This document shows, in pieces, positions 11,521 through 24,742 of a stretch of 64,000 nucleotides of DNA. The stretch is taken from NCBI GenBank assembly GCA_900541355.1, contig UQJU01000003.1, positions 1 to 64,000 of the forward strand. Direction: 5' to 3'. Position 1 is the stretch's first letter. The number at the start of each line of letters is the position of its first letter. The DNA is from Candidatus Avelusimicrobium fimicolum. Lineage in GTDB: Bacteria > Elusimicrobiota > Elusimicrobia > Elusimicrobiales > Elusimicrobiaceae. The notes below the pieces were generated by a model. The model had not been told where the DNA came from, did no database searches, and saw nothing but the letters and a program-made list of their open reading frames with translations. Made by a program: the position numbers and the translations under genes.

Positions 11521-12456
11521 TTATTTGTTGCGGCCTTCCAAAATGGATACATAATCCGCAATACCCGCTTCCAACGAGTAGTCCGGCTCGTAGCCCAATT
11601 TTTCTTTGGATTTGGTAATATCCGCCTGAGTCTTTAACTGGAAGAACGGATACGGATTATCAATATATTCCGGTTCCAAGTTAGTGCCCAGTTCTTTGTT
11701 TAAGCATTTGATAATGTCGTTATAATCGCGCGGAATACCCGTAGCGGCATTGTAAACGCCAGTTTCTTTGCCGTTATTCAAGGCGCAAAGGTTGATTTTA
11801 ACGATATCCTTTACATACACAAAGTCGCGCATTTGCTCGCCGTGTTTAAACACGCGCGGGCGTTTGCCAGCCTTCATCTGGTTGTATAACTGATAAACCA
11901 TACTGGCCATTTTGCCCTTAAAATATTCGCCGGGACCATATACGTTAAAATAACGCAAGCCGATAATTTTCATATCGTTATTATCATCGGCAAATTGGCG
12001 GGCTACATTATCCATAATGGCCTTAGAAAAACCATAAACATTTTCCGGGTGTGTGGGCTGCGTTTCCACATTGGGAACAGGCCCGTTGCCGTAAGTGGCC
12101 GCAGAAGAAGCGTAAATAACCTTTTTAATCTCGTTATCCGCCGCAAACGCGAGCAAATTCTTGAACGCTTCCACATTTTGTTCCATCATCGCTTTCTGGT
12201 CCATAACCGTCGTATCGGTGATGGCCGCTTCGTGGAAAATGGCGTCAAAATACATATCGGTCGGCATATATTCAAACAAGTCAGCCGTAATGACGTCGCC
12301 TTTAAAACCGATTAAGTTTTTGAAATGTCCGTTTTTGGAAAAATCGTCCAATACGGTTACTTCGTGTCCCTGGGCTTCCAGCGTTTTGGCAATGTTGCTG
12401 CCGATAAATCCGGCACCGCCGGTAACCAGGTATTTTTTCTTGGTTTTAGCGTCCAT
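11521..12456 (-). CDS. hldD: ADP-glyceromanno-heptose 6-epimerase-like SDR enzyme, inserted in the atp operon
   Basis: This NAD(P)-dependent extended short-chain dehydrogenase (311 aa) most resembles HldD, which converts ADP-D-glycero- to ADP-L-glycero-manno-heptose for the LPS inner core. Evidence: Rossmann motif VTGGAGFIGSN (11-21), ASSAATYGNG, catalytic Tyr-x3-Lys in VYGFSKAIMD, and the HldD-type block GLRYFNVYGPGEYFKGKMAS followed by MVYQLYNQ and NPYPFFQLKTQADI. The ATG follows the atpA stop without any gap, with AGGAGA inside the atpA 3' end, and atpG follows 9 nt later, so it is co-transcribed and translationally coupled with F1 genes. A UDP-sugar epimerase activity cannot be excluded from sequence alone. 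Confidence 0.8.
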   Translation of the reverse strand: MDAKTKKKYLVTGGAGFIGSNIAKTLEAQGHEVTVLDDFSKNGHFKNLIGFKGDVITADLFEYMPTDMYFDAIFHEAAITDTTVMDQKAMMEQNVEAFKNLLAFAADNEIKKVIYASSAATYGNGPVPNVETQPTHPENVYGFSKAIMDNVARQFADDNNDMKIIGLRYFNVYGPGEYFKGKMASMVYQLYNQMKAGKRPRVFKHGEQMRDFVYVKDIVKINLCALNNGKETGVYNAATGIPRDYNDIIKCLNKELGTNLEPEYIDNPYPFFQLKTQADITKSKEKLGYEPDYSLEAGIADYVSILEGRNK

Positions 12457-14533
<2,077 letters not shown>

Positions 14534-14534
14534 A

Positions 14535-15029
14535 TTACTTCGCCTTTACTTCTGCCAGTACGCGGTCCACCACGGCTTTGGCAGCGTCTTCGTTCAACTG
14601 CTGTTCAATTACCTTGGAAGCAGCCAGCACGCTCACGCGGGCAATTTCGCCGCGCACGTCCGAAAGCGCTTTGTTCTTTTCGGCTTCAATTTGCGCTTTT
14701 GCCTGTTCTGCCAAGCGTTCGGACTGCTCTTTGGCCGCAGCCAAGAGTTGTTCTTTTTGCGTTTCGCCCATTTTTACGGCTTCGGCCATTTTTTTAGCGG
14801 CTTCATCGGCAATTTGGGCTAATTTTTCGTCCAGTTCGCTTTTGATTTTTTCCGCGGCCTCGCGCGCTTGTTGGGCTTGCAGTTTATCCTGCGCTATTTG
14901 CTGTTCGCGCGATTCCAACGCACCAATGATGCGGTTCCACGCAAATTTTTTAAGCAAATAAACGAGCAGCAAAAAATTGCAGACTGTCAAAGCGAGTACG
15001 CCGTAATCAGGCTTCAATAAATCTTCCAT
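14535..15029 (-). CDS. atpF: ATP synthase Fo b subunit
   Basis: AtpF forms the peripheral stalk dimer. The 164-residue protein has one N-terminal membrane helix (about residues 9-27, GVLALTVCNFLLLVYLLKKF) and a long charged Ala/Glu/Lys/Gln-rich coiled coil (EQQIAQDKLQAQQAREAAEK onward). It lies between atpE and atpH as usual. Only one b-type gene is seen, so the stalk is probably a homodimer. Confidence 0.94.
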   Translation of the reverse strand: MEDLLKPDYGVLALTVCNFLLLVYLLKKFAWNRIIGALESREQQIAQDKLQAQQAREAAEKIKSELDEKLAQIADEAAKKMAEAVKMGETQKEQLLAAAKEQSERLAEQAKAQIEAEKNKALSDVRGEIARVSVLAASKVIEQQLNEDAAKAVVDRVLAEVKAK

Positions 15030-15046
15030 AGATTACTCTTTTATGT

Positions 15047-15277
15047 TTATTTCATTACCATCGTGAGCAAGCAGATAACCAAGCCCAACATAGCGGCACC
15101 TTCCAACAACGCGGCGATAATAATCATCGTGGTGCGCAGGTCGGAACCGGCTTCCGGTTGGCGGGCGGTACCTTCCAAAGCGGCGGTGCCGATTTTACCC
15201 AAACCAAGCCCCGCACCAATGACGGTAAGTCCAGCGCCGATACCGGCGGCAATATATTTAAGTGCTACGAGTTCCAT
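15047..15277 (-). CDS. atpE: ATP synthase Fo c subunit (proteolipid ring)
   Basis: The 76-residue hairpin forms the ion-translocating c-ring. Two membrane helices flank the polar loop ARQPEA; the ion-binding carboxylate is Glu59 in ALLEGAAM. Residues that ligate sodium in Na+-type c subunits (Gln32, Ser66 and Thr67 in Ilyobacter numbering) correspond here to Leu26, Gly60 and Ala61, so the ring is most likely proton-coupled. AGGAGA lies about 6 nt before the ATG. Position between atpB and atpF is standard. Confidence 0.96.
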   Translation of the reverse strand: MELVALKYIAAGIGAGLTVIGAGLGLGKIGTAALEGTARQPEAGSDLRTTMIIIAALLEGAAMLGLVICLLTMVMK

Positions 15278-15321
15278 AAGTTTTTCTCCTTTGGGGTAAT
15301 CCCCTTGATAGATTTTTCAAA

Positions 15322-16083
15322 TTAATGCGTATGAATGACTGACCCAGCAAAAATAGCCGTCAGCAACGTAAACACATACGCCTGTAAAAACGCTACCAAC
15401 AGTTCCAAACACGTCATAAAAATTTCCAAACACATAGCCGGCACAAGTGCCCCGGCACCTGCCGCAACGTGCATTTGCCCGACAATAAAAATAATCAAAA
15501 GCAAGCAAATCAATACCATATGGCCGGACAGCATATTGGCAAATAAACGGATAGCCAACACGCATACCTTGATAACCAAACTGACAACTTCCAACGGAAA
15601 AATAAGAGGGACCAGCCAGCCGGGCGTGCCGGAAGGAACAAACCCTTTTAAAAACCCGACAATCCCGTGAAATTTAAGCCCGCTATACAAGATAAGCCCG
15701 CCCGAACACAAGGCCAAGGCGGCCGTAACGGAAATATTAGAAGTAGCGGTCTTCATTTCCGGAATCATACCCGCTAAGTTTACAAACAAAATAAACAAAA
15801 ACAGCGTGCAGAAATACGGCAGAAAATTTTTGCCCTCTTTACCCATATTGGGTAAAACCATACCATCGCGGATGAACAACACATATTCTTCGGCTAAGGC
15901 CGTAAGCAAACGGCCGGAACGGCTTTGGCGGGCACGGGAAATCCAGCACAACACGCCAAACAACACTACACTTACCGCTAAAATAGTAACGCTATGCGTG
16001 GTAAGCGGAATACGGAAACCACCCAGGGCTACACCCCAATCGTGGTCTAAAATATGATGAGAAATTATTTCAGCTACGTCCAT
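15322..16083 (-). CDS. atpB: ATP synthase Fo a subunit
   Basis: AtpB provides the two ion half-channels against the c-ring. The 253-residue polytopic protein carries the essential Arg in VLAIRLFANMLSGHMVL and the conserved LFVNLAGMIPEMKTATSNIS segment; the C-terminal helix reads ELLVAFLQAYVFTLLTAIFA. It overlaps the upstream atpZ by 14 nt, indicating coupled translation. Confidence 0.96.
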   Translation of the reverse strand: MDVAEIISHHILDHDWGVALGGFRIPLTTHSVTILAVSVVLFGVLCWISRARQSRSGRLLTALAEEYVLFIRDGMVLPNMGKEGKNFLPYFCTLFLFILFVNLAGMIPEMKTATSNISVTAALALCSGGLILYSGLKFHGIVGFLKGFVPSGTPGWLVPLIFPLEVVSLVIKVCVLAIRLFANMLSGHMVLICLLLIIFIVGQMHVAAGAGALVPAMCLEIFMTCLELLVAFLQAYVFTLLTAIFAGSVIHTH

Positions 16084-16327
16084 CTTTTTTATCTGCCTTT
16101 TTTAAAGTTGCGGCGTCCTTTTGCATCTGTTTGGCCGAACGCACAATTTGGTAAAAGCCCAATGCAAACCCGGCTATTACTCCCCCGATTAAACACCACG
16201 GGCTTGTGTTCATTTTTATATCCAGCCGGTATCCTACATAAGCGCCTAAAATTTCCGACACGGCAAACTCCAAGCCTAACGTCGTAATTTGTAAATGGTC
16301 CTGTTGGGTAAAAGGTCCAAGCGCCAT
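16070..16327 (-). CDS. atpZ: AtpZ/AtpI-like small membrane protein heading the atp operon
   Basis: The 85-residue protein has two predicted membrane helices (about residues 20-35 and 43-60: ILGAYVGYRLDI and PWCLIGGVIAGFALGFYQIV) joined by a short loop, followed by a Lys-rich tail. This is the layout of the AtpZ / F1Fo-associated small subunit family encoded before atpB, thought to help c-ring assembly or Mg2+ uptake. The start at 16327 has a GGGGGA ribosome site. It overlaps atpB by 14 nt. The family call rests on topology and position more than on sequence motifs. Confidence 0.75.
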   Translation of the reverse strand: MALGPFTQQDHLQITTLGLEFAVSEILGAYVGYRLDIKMNTSPWCLIGGVIAGFALGFYQIVRSAKQMQKDAATLKKADKKDGRS

Positions 16328-16335
16328 AAGTATCC

Positions 16336-16353
16336 CCCGGTTTATTTACCGGG
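16336..16353 (-). promoter_or_regulatory. Leader hairpin partly covering the atpZ ribosome site
   Basis: CCCGGT-6 nt-ACCGGG is a perfect 6-bp stem in the atp operon leader. Its 3' arm contributes bases to the GGGGG Shine-Dalgarno tract (16338-16333), so folding would mask the ribosome site of the first atp gene. Confidence 0.5.
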
Positions 16354-16369
16354 CGGTAAGTACACTTAA

Positions 16370-16375
16370 TATTAT
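16370..16375 (-). promoter_or_regulatory. -10 box of the atp operon
   Basis: TATAAT on the reverse strand, 42 nt before the atpZ ATG. No convincing -35 hexamer at 16-18 nt was found, so this is a partial promoter call. Confidence 0.5.
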
Positions 16376-16475
16376 AAAACAATTTGGGCAAAAAATCTAC
16401 CGCTTTAAGTCGTACAACCGCCGCCTATTAGTATTGTATTAAATTTATCAACCCCGCGCACTTTTTTAAACAAAA

Positions 16476-16508
16476 TAAAACCCCGCGTAAAACAGCAAGC
16501 GGGGATTT
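16476..16508 (-). terminator. Terminator of the GH13 gene
   Basis: On the reverse strand CCCCGC-loop-GCGGGG followed by TTTTATTTTG, 19 nt after the stop at 16527. The loop is about 12 nt. Confidence 0.8.
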
Positions 16509-16526
16509 TATATAAATTGCACATTC

Positions 16527-17990
16527 TTACACCGTATAAGTGAAGATTTTGCTTTCGTAAGGTTTCAAGTCCACTACATAACCTTGGGAAAGCATTTCCG
16601 GCGAAACAGTTACCTTTTCACCCGTAAACTCCTCGGTTACCTGGCTGTTGGGACCATAGACCCCTTTTAAATGCAGGCGGCCTTTGGCAGGAGCATTACT
16701 GTAATTGATAACCACCATTTTACCGGTGTTCATTTGTTTCCATTGCCAAGACAAAATATTGCGGAAACTGTTATTTCCCATTTCGGCCGGAGTTACATCC
16801 CGCAAGGACCATTGTCCACCGTGAAAGGCCGGGGCGGAGGCGATTTGCAACAACCGCATATAATAGGCTTTTACTTCGGCATTTTCCGTAAAGGTATCGT
16901 TGATATATTGGATAGGCATCCGCGCCGGGCGGCCCAAGATTTGGAAATAATGGAACATCCGCGCGCCGGGCAGCGTAGCGATAATCGTACCGGCCGCCAA
17001 AGATTTTTCCTTACCAAACGCCTTTAAACTTTCTTCTTCATCGTGGTTAGCGATAAAGCGGATAGAACGCATTTGGAACAAATGCTCCGCGCCCAAGTGG
17101 CCCTTGATATCCTCGGCATTAGAAAAACGCAAACGGTCGTAGAGGACTTTATCGTATGTATAATCAAAGCCCATTTCCTGGATATCCCACTCTAATCCCC
17201 AATAAACTTCGGCAATGAACGTAAATTCAGGGTGTTTTTCACGCACGCTGTCTAAGGCTTGGCGCCAAAATTCTTCTTTGGGCAAATCGCTGCCGATAAA
17301 TTCCCACCAAGTATCCCGATGGACTTTATTGAGCAGCAGCATTGCCATATCACAACGAACCCCATCACACATATCGGCTACGCGCAACAGGTTTTGCAAC
17401 ATAAAGGCCCGCGTTTTGGGATTAAAATAATTCAGTTGTGCCGTATCGGTCCACGGAGCAAAATAAGGGTCGCGCCCGTGGGCAATATATACCCCGTCCG
17501 GATTTTTAAAGAACCAGTCCGGGTGTGATTTAGGCGCATTTTTACCGGTATTAATATACAAATCGGGTTGCGCGGTAATCATCGGGCTGTCAATAGCGGT
17601 ATGGTTACCGACAAAATCTAAAAGCAGACAAATGCCGCGCTCGTTTAATTTACGGCGCACGGTACGCAAGGCTTCGTCCCCGCCCAACGACGGATTAACT
17701 GTGTACTCATATACCGCATACGGAGAAGCCGTGATATCCTCCGGCTTAAAATCCGGCTTAATGGCACGGATTTGCGCTTGGATATCCTTATGCTCGCGCG
17801 CAATTTTTTCTGCCGCCGGGCTTAATTTCCATACCCCCATCAGCCAAACAGCATCAAAGCCCGCATCTTTGATTTTATCCCATTGTTCATCCGGAATATT
17901 TGCCAAAGTTACAGGCCGGTTTAATTGCGTTTCCAGCCGTTTTAACCAGGAACGCGTATTTATTTCTAAGATATGCGGATTTGTCCTCAT
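16527..17990 (-). CDS. Alpha-amylase family (GH13) glycoside hydrolase
   Basis: GH13 enzymes cleave or transfer alpha-glucosidic bonds. All four conserved regions are present: I LLLDFVGNH (122-130), II DGVRCDMA with nucleophile Asp214, III FIAEVYWG with acid/base Glu261, IV RFIANHD with Asp317. A C-terminal beta domain follows (about 405-487). There is no signal peptide, so it should act on cytoplasmic alpha-glucan such as glycogen or imported maltodextrin. GAGGGG precedes the ATG by 9 nt. The gene is monocistronic, between its own terminator and the gyrA terminator. The precise substrate is not determinable from sequence. Confidence 0.88.
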   Translation of the reverse strand: MRTNPHILEINTRSWLKRLETQLNRPVTLANIPDEQWDKIKDAGFDAVWLMGVWKLSPAAEKIAREHKDIQAQIRAIKPDFKPEDITASPYAVYEYTVNPSLGGDEALRTVRRKLNERGICLLLDFVGNHTAIDSPMITAQPDLYINTGKNAPKSHPDWFFKNPDGVYIAHGRDPYFAPWTDTAQLNYFNPKTRAFMLQNLLRVADMCDGVRCDMAMLLLNKVHRDTWWEFIGSDLPKEEFWRQALDSVREKHPEFTFIAEVYWGLEWDIQEMGFDYTYDKVLYDRLRFSNAEDIKGHLGAEHLFQMRSIRFIANHDEEESLKAFGKEKSLAAGTIIATLPGARMFHYFQILGRPARMPIQYINDTFTENAEVKAYYMRLLQIASAPAFHGGQWSLRDVTPAEMGNNSFRNILSWQWKQMNTGKMVVINYSNAPAKGRLHLKGVYGPNSQVTEEFTGEKVTVSPEMLSQGYVVDLKPYESKIFTYTV

Positions 17991-18204
17991 AATAGATTTC
18001 CCCTCTTACTTTTATAGCACTTTCGCGCCCGCTTGTAAACCCTACTTTTTTTCAGCCACACCTTGCAGGCCACTACCCTGGGTGCTGTGTAACGATTAAT
18101 AGCGCAGTTACACTCTAACGGTAACCCCGGCGGGGCACACTTTGCAGGCCGCACCGATAATATCAACAGACAATATACGGGGCACTAGAAATTTTAAATC
18201 GCAC
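17991..18204. other. Intergenic spacer with a short direct repeat
   Basis: No gene seen. The spacer contains a 17-bp imperfect direct repeat, CACAYTTGCAGGCCRC-like, at about 18055-18071 and 18136-18152. It may hold the GH13 promoter but no clear hexamers stand out. Confidence 0.4.
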
Positions 18205-18240
18205 AAAAACCCCGGCAGAACAAATTTCTGCCGGGGTTTT
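18205..18240 (-). terminator. Terminator of the dnaN-gyrA operon
   Basis: CCCCGGCAGAA, a 5-6 nt loop, TTCTGCCGGGG with T/A runs on both sides; a near-perfect stem of more than 11 bp, 22 nt after the gyrA stop. It could work in both directions. Confidence 0.9.
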
Positions 18241-18261
18241 GTAATTTGGTCCGTTAGCGGA

Positions 18262-20775
18262 TTATTTTTCGTCCGTTGCGGTGTCGTCCTCGTCTTTGAC
18301 AACGGGAGCAATACGGGCAATTTTGTCGCCTTCGTCCATTTTGGCCAGCGTAACCCCTTGGGAGTTGCGGCTGACGGAACGGATATCGGCACAGCGGACG
18401 CGGATGGTCATACCCTTTTCGGTTACAATCATCAAGTCTTTTGTTTCGTCCACCAATTTAATGCCCACTACCGAGCCGTTACGCGCACTGGTTTTAATGG
18501 TAATCACACCCATACCGCCGCGGTTTTGGCGTTTATATTCGCTAAATTCCGTGCGTTTACCAAAACCGTTTTCACATACGGAAAGCACGTCGGGCTGCGG
18601 TTCGTCATTGGGGGCTTGTTCCATACCTACCACCACGTCGCCGGCGCCCAAGTTAATGGCGCGCACACCCTTAGCCGGGCGGCCCATACAACGCACTTGG
18701 TTTTCGTCAAAGCGGATAGATTTGCCGTTTTTAGTAGCCACTAAAATATCCGATTTACCGTGTGTCGTTTGTACACCGACAAGCACATCGCCTTCTTCCA
18801 ACCCGATAGCAATAATACCGGAGCGGCGGATATTGGCAAACTCGCTTAATTCCACACGTTTAATGGTGCCCAAGCGGGTGCACATTGTTAGATAAGTATT
18901 TTCACAATGTTCTTTGTCAAATGTTTCAATCGCGTTGGCGGCGGTTACTTTCTCCTCGCCCGTCAGTTGTAACAGGTTGACAATAGCCTTACCCTTGGAC
19001 ATACGGTTTCCTTCGGGAATTTCAAAAGCGCGTAAAGCAAACACACGGCCGCGGTTGGTGAACATCAAAATAGTGGCGTGGGAAGACGTTACAAAGAGGT
19101 GTTCCATAAAGTCTTCCTCTTTCGTCTTACTGCCGATAATGCCCTTGCCGCCGCGGTTCTGGCTCTTGTAAGTGGAGAGCGGAATGCGTTTGGCATAGCC
19201 GTCGTTAGAAATGGTAATGACTACATCTTCCTTCTCAATTAAATCTTCCATAGAGAAGTCCGTCATATCCGGGCCGATTTCGGTGCGGCGCGGGTCGTTG
19301 TAGTCTTTTTTCAACTGCGTAAGTTCTTCTACGATAATATCCAAAATACGCTGCGGGTTACCCAAAATATCCTGCAATTCAGCAATCAGTTTAAGCAGGT
19401 CCTTGCGTTCGTTTTCAATGGCAAGCGCGGACAGTTGCGTCAACTGGTGTAAGCGCATATCCAAAATAGCCTGCGCCTGCACTTCGGACAAGGTAAAGCG
19501 CTGCATTAACGTAAATTTGGCTTCGGTCGGGTCCTTGGCTTTGCGGATAATGGCAACCACTTCGTCCATATTAGCAATAGCCACGAGTAAACCGTTCAAA
19601 ACGTGTTCACGTCTTTGCGCTTTATTTAAATCAAATTTCGTGCGGTTGGTAATAACCTCTTGGCGGTGTTTTACATAGGCCTTCATTACTTCTTTGAGAG
19701 ACAGCACGCGCGGGCGACCGTCCACAATCGCCAACATATTGACCGGGAAAGAGGTTTGCAACTGGGTATGCTTAAAGAGGTGGTTCAACACCACTTGGGC
19801 ATTTCCGTCGCGTTTTACTTCAATCACCAGGCGCATACCGCGTCTGTCCGACTCGTCGCGGATATCGGAAATATCGGTAACTTTTTTATCGCGCACCAAA
19901 CCGACAATGCTTTCAATAAGAGCCGTTTTGTTTACCTGATACGGAATAGCCGTTACGATAATGGCTTCGCGACCGTTTTTGCGTTCTTCAATTTCCGTAG
20001 TGGCTTGTACTTTTACGCTGCCGTGGCCTGTTTCAAAATATTCATAAATACCTTTCGTTCCGCGGATAATAGCACCCGTGGGAAAGTCCGGCCCCTTGAT
20101 AATCTTCATCATTTCCTTGGTGGAAATATCGGGGTTTTGGATGTAAGCAATAATGCCGTCGCAGACTTCGCCCAAGTTATGCGTAGGAATATTGGTAGCC
20201 ATACCTACGGCAATACCGGCAGAACCGTTGACGAGCAAAGCCGGAAGTTTTGCCGGCAATACGGAGGGTTCCATTAAAGAGCCGTCATAGTTGGGAATCA
20301 TTTTGACGGTATCTTTATCCAAGTCCCCCAGCATTTCTTCGGAAATGCGTTGCAGGCGGCACTCGGTATAACGCATAGCGGCGGCGGAGTCCCCGTCAAT
20401 AGAACCAAAGTTACCCTGACCGTCAATTAAAGGTTTGCGCAGGGAAAAATCCTGCACCATACGAACGAGCGTATCATATACGGCGGTATCACCGTGCGGG
20501 TGATATTTACCGAGTACATCACCTACTACACGGGCAGATTTCTTATAGGCTTTATTGTATTTTAAGCCCATTTCGTTCATAGAATACAACACACGGCGGT
20601 GTACCGGCTTCAAACCGTCGCGTACGTCAGGCAAAGCACGTCCTACAATTACGCTCATAGCGTAATCAATGTAATAAGAACGCATTTCGCCCGCTATATC
20701 GCGCTGCTGAATATTGCCAAACAAGTCCACATTTGTATTTTGGGCTTGGGGCTGGTTGTTCATTTCTTCGCTCAT
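18262..20775 (-). CDS. gyrA: DNA gyrase subunit A
   Basis: GyrA cuts and passes DNA in the gyrase A2B2 complex to introduce negative supercoils. The 837-residue product has the winged-helix/tower domain with the catalytic Tyr in [11 protein letters not shown], and the C-terminal beta-pinwheel with the GyrA box QNRGGKG (plus a later QNRGGMG), which identifies gyrase rather than topoisomerase IV. The quinolone region reads [10 protein letters not shown], with Thr where E. coli has Ser83. AGGAGATAT precedes the ATG. A palindrome lies in the 56-nt gap after gyrB. Confidence 0.97.
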   Translation of the reverse strand: MSEEMNNQPQAQNTNVDLFGNIQQRDIAGEMRSYYIDYAMSVIVGRALPDVRDGLKPVHRRVLYSMNEMGLKYNKAYKKSARVVGDVLGKYHPHGDTAVYDTLVRMVQDFSLRKPLIDGQGNFGSIDGDSAAAMRYTECRLQRISEEMLGDLDKDTVKMIPNYDGSLMEPSVLPAKLPALLVNGSAGIAVGMATNIPTHNLGEVCDGIIAYIQNPDISTKEMMKIIKGPDFPTGAIIRGTKGIYEYFETGHGSVKVQATTEIEERKNGREAIIVTAIPYQVNKTALIESIVGLVRDKKVTDISDIRDESDRRGMRLVIEVKRDGNAQVVLNHLFKHTQLQTSFPVNMLAIVDGRPRVLSLKEVMKAYVKHRQEVITNRTKFDLNKAQRREHVLNGLLVAIANMDEVVAIIRKAKDPTEAKFTLMQRFTLSEVQAQAILDMRLHQLTQLSALAIENERKDLLKLIAELQDILGNPQRILDIIVEELTQLKKDYNDPRRTEIGPDMTDFSMEDLIEKEDVVITISNDGYAKRIPLSTYKSQNRGGKGIIGSKTKEEDFMEHLFVTSSHATILMFTNRGRVFALRAFEIPEGNRMSKGKAIVNLLQLTGEEKVTAANAIETFDKEHCENTYLTMCTRLGTIKRVELSEFANIRRSGIIAIGLEEGDVLVGVQTTHGKSDILVATKNGKSIRFDENQVRCMGRPAKGVRAINLGAGDVVVGMEQAPNDEPQPDVLSVCENGFGKRTEFSEYKRQNRGGMGVITIKTSARNGSVVGIKLVDETKDLMIVTEKGMTIRVRCADIRSVSRNSQGVTLAKMDEGDKIARIAPVVKDEDDTATDEK

Positions 20776-20809
20776 TTAAAAATATCTCCTGTTACGGATT
20801 AAATCTGTT

Positions 20810-20826
20810 GGGGCGTTTAACGCCCC
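20810..20826 (-). repeat. Palindromic hairpin between gyrB and gyrA
   Basis: GGGGCGTT-T-AACGCCCC, an 8-bp perfect palindrome in the gyrB-gyrA spacer. It lacks a following T run on the reverse strand, so it is more likely a processing or stability hairpin than a full terminator. Confidence 0.5.
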
Positions 20827-20831
20827 GTATA

Positions 20832-23306
<2,475 letters not shown>

Positions 23307-23336
23307 TTACAACTCCTTAATGTAAATACGGCAAAT

Positions 23337-23633
23337 CTATTGTATTTCTATTTTTCCAATCCACGGCTGTTCAAAATGTTTATTCAGTTCTTTGATTAAC
23401 TGTTGGCGGCGGGCGATTAATTCGTTCTTAGCCACCGAAATTTTAACCTGCACATAGATTGTATCGTCTTTAACGGCCTTTAATACCCAAAATTTGGCTT
23501 TATTTCCAATCAACTGATGCCAAACGTGGTCCAAGATCATCAACCTGTTTAAACGACGGTTTAGGCCGTTAAAACGGTTTTCCAGTTCTGCGCTGGAACG
23601 CCACTCTTTTTTGGGATTTTGGCCAAACTTCAT
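23337..23633 (-). CDS. dciA: DUF721 / DciA-like protein (probable replicative helicase loader)
   Basis: The 98-residue protein is a compact DUF721 domain: LNRLMILDHVWHQLIGNKAK (Trp and Leu-Ile-Gly pattern), then VLKAVKDDTIYVQVKISVAK and ELIARRQQLIKELNKHF, matching the fold in which a beta-hairpin follows a Trp-containing helix. DciA proteins of this family help load DnaB in the many bacteria lacking DnaC. Its start codon overlaps the dnaN stop by one base (TAATG), so it is translationally coupled to the sliding clamp gene. It occupies the place where recF commonly stands. The DciA role is family knowledge plus context. Confidence 0.75.
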   Translation of the reverse strand: MKFGQNPKKEWRSSAELENRFNGLNRRLNRLMILDHVWHQLIGNKAKFWVLKAVKDDTIYVQVKISVAKNELIARRQQLIKELNKHFEQPWIGKIEIQ

Positions 23634-24742
23634 TAAGCGCGCACCGGCATAATGACGTATTTAAACATTGTATCGCCCACCGGCTCCACTAATACAGGCT
23701 GTGAAGCGTTTACAAACGAAAAAGAAACTTTTTCCGTAGCGATATTTTTAAGTACATCAATAATATAATCCGGATTAAAAGCCACATCAAAGGCTTCTTG
23801 GGTATATTCTACGGGTAATTCGTCCGTAAAATCCATTTTCTGGGAGTTGGCGGAAATCGTCAAATTGTTATTTTCCAATTTAAATTTAACAAGCGCCCCA
23901 AATTCTCCGATACAAAGTTTCGCGCGGCGGGTGGAAGCCAATAAATCCTTGGTAAAAACCTCAAAACCGAGGTTCTTTTTGGTAGGAATTACTTGGTTGT
24001 AATTCGGAAAGTTGCCTTCAATTAAGCGGGAGATAAAAGTGGTTTCCTTCATCATAAAACTGACTTGGTTGGAAGCCACATTCACTTCAATCATATCATC
24101 CTTGCCGGGTTTAGCAATAGCGATATAACGGCAAACTTCGTTTAAAATTTTGGTAGGAATAATGATTTTAAATTCATTACTGCCCGGTAATGCCGCGTGA
24201 GAAGCCACAGCCAAGCGGCCGCCGTCCGTGGCGACAACTTCAAACTTTTCGGGTGTGTTATTCCACAAAAGGCCGTTCAAAATATAGCGGGTTTCCTGGG
24301 TGGATGCGGAAAATGCTGTCTTAACTACCATATCCTGTAATTCCAAGGGAGATAAGGAAACACTGTTGGTGCGTTCCACCTCGGGGATAGCCGGATATTC
24401 GGACTTGGGAGTACCGATTACCCAAAATTTACTCTTGCCGGATTTGATATGAAATTTATTGTTTTCGTCGGTGTATAAGTTAATTTCTTTATCATCGGGT
24501 AAGTTTTTGATGATTTCCGAAAATTCTTTTATCGGTACGGTAATGCTGCCTTCTTCTTCCACTTCGGCGTTTAAATAGTGGATAGTGGCCATTTCCATAT
24601 CGGTACGGACCAACTTTAACTTTCCGGCTTGCGCCTCAATCAAAAAGTTATGCAGGATAGGCAGAGTGGTTCTGGACGAAACACCCGAAGAAACAATCTG
24701 TATGCCTTCCAAAAAGGTTGATTTAGTAATATTTATTTTCAT
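23633..24742 (-). CDS. dnaN: DNA polymerase III beta subunit (sliding clamp)
   Basis: DnaN forms the ring that tethers polymerase III to DNA. The 369-residue product has the three-domain clamp organisation; signatures include GVSSRTTLPILHNFLIEAQ, TDGGRLAVASH, RLIEGNFPNYNQVIP and the C-terminal PVGDTMFKYVIMPVRA. AGAGA lies about 7 nt before the ATG. It is first in dnaN-dciA-gyrB-gyrA, separated from dnaA by the DnaA-box region. Confidence 0.97.
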   Translation of the reverse strand: MKINITKSTFLEGIQIVSSGVSSRTTLPILHNFLIEAQAGKLKLVRTDMEMATIHYLNAEVEEEGSITVPIKEFSEIIKNLPDDKEINLYTDENNKFHIKSGKSKFWVIGTPKSEYPAIPEVERTNSVSLSPLELQDMVVKTAFSASTQETRYILNGLLWNNTPEKFEVVATDGGRLAVASHAALPGSNEFKIIIPTKILNEVCRYIAIAKPGKDDMIEVNVASNQVSFMMKETTFISRLIEGNFPNYNQVIPTKKNLGFEVFTKDLLASTRRAKLCIGEFGALVKFKLENNNLTISANSQKMDFTDELPVEYTQEAFDVAFNPDYIIDVLKNIATEKVSFSFVNASQPVLVEPVGDTMFKYVIMPVRA

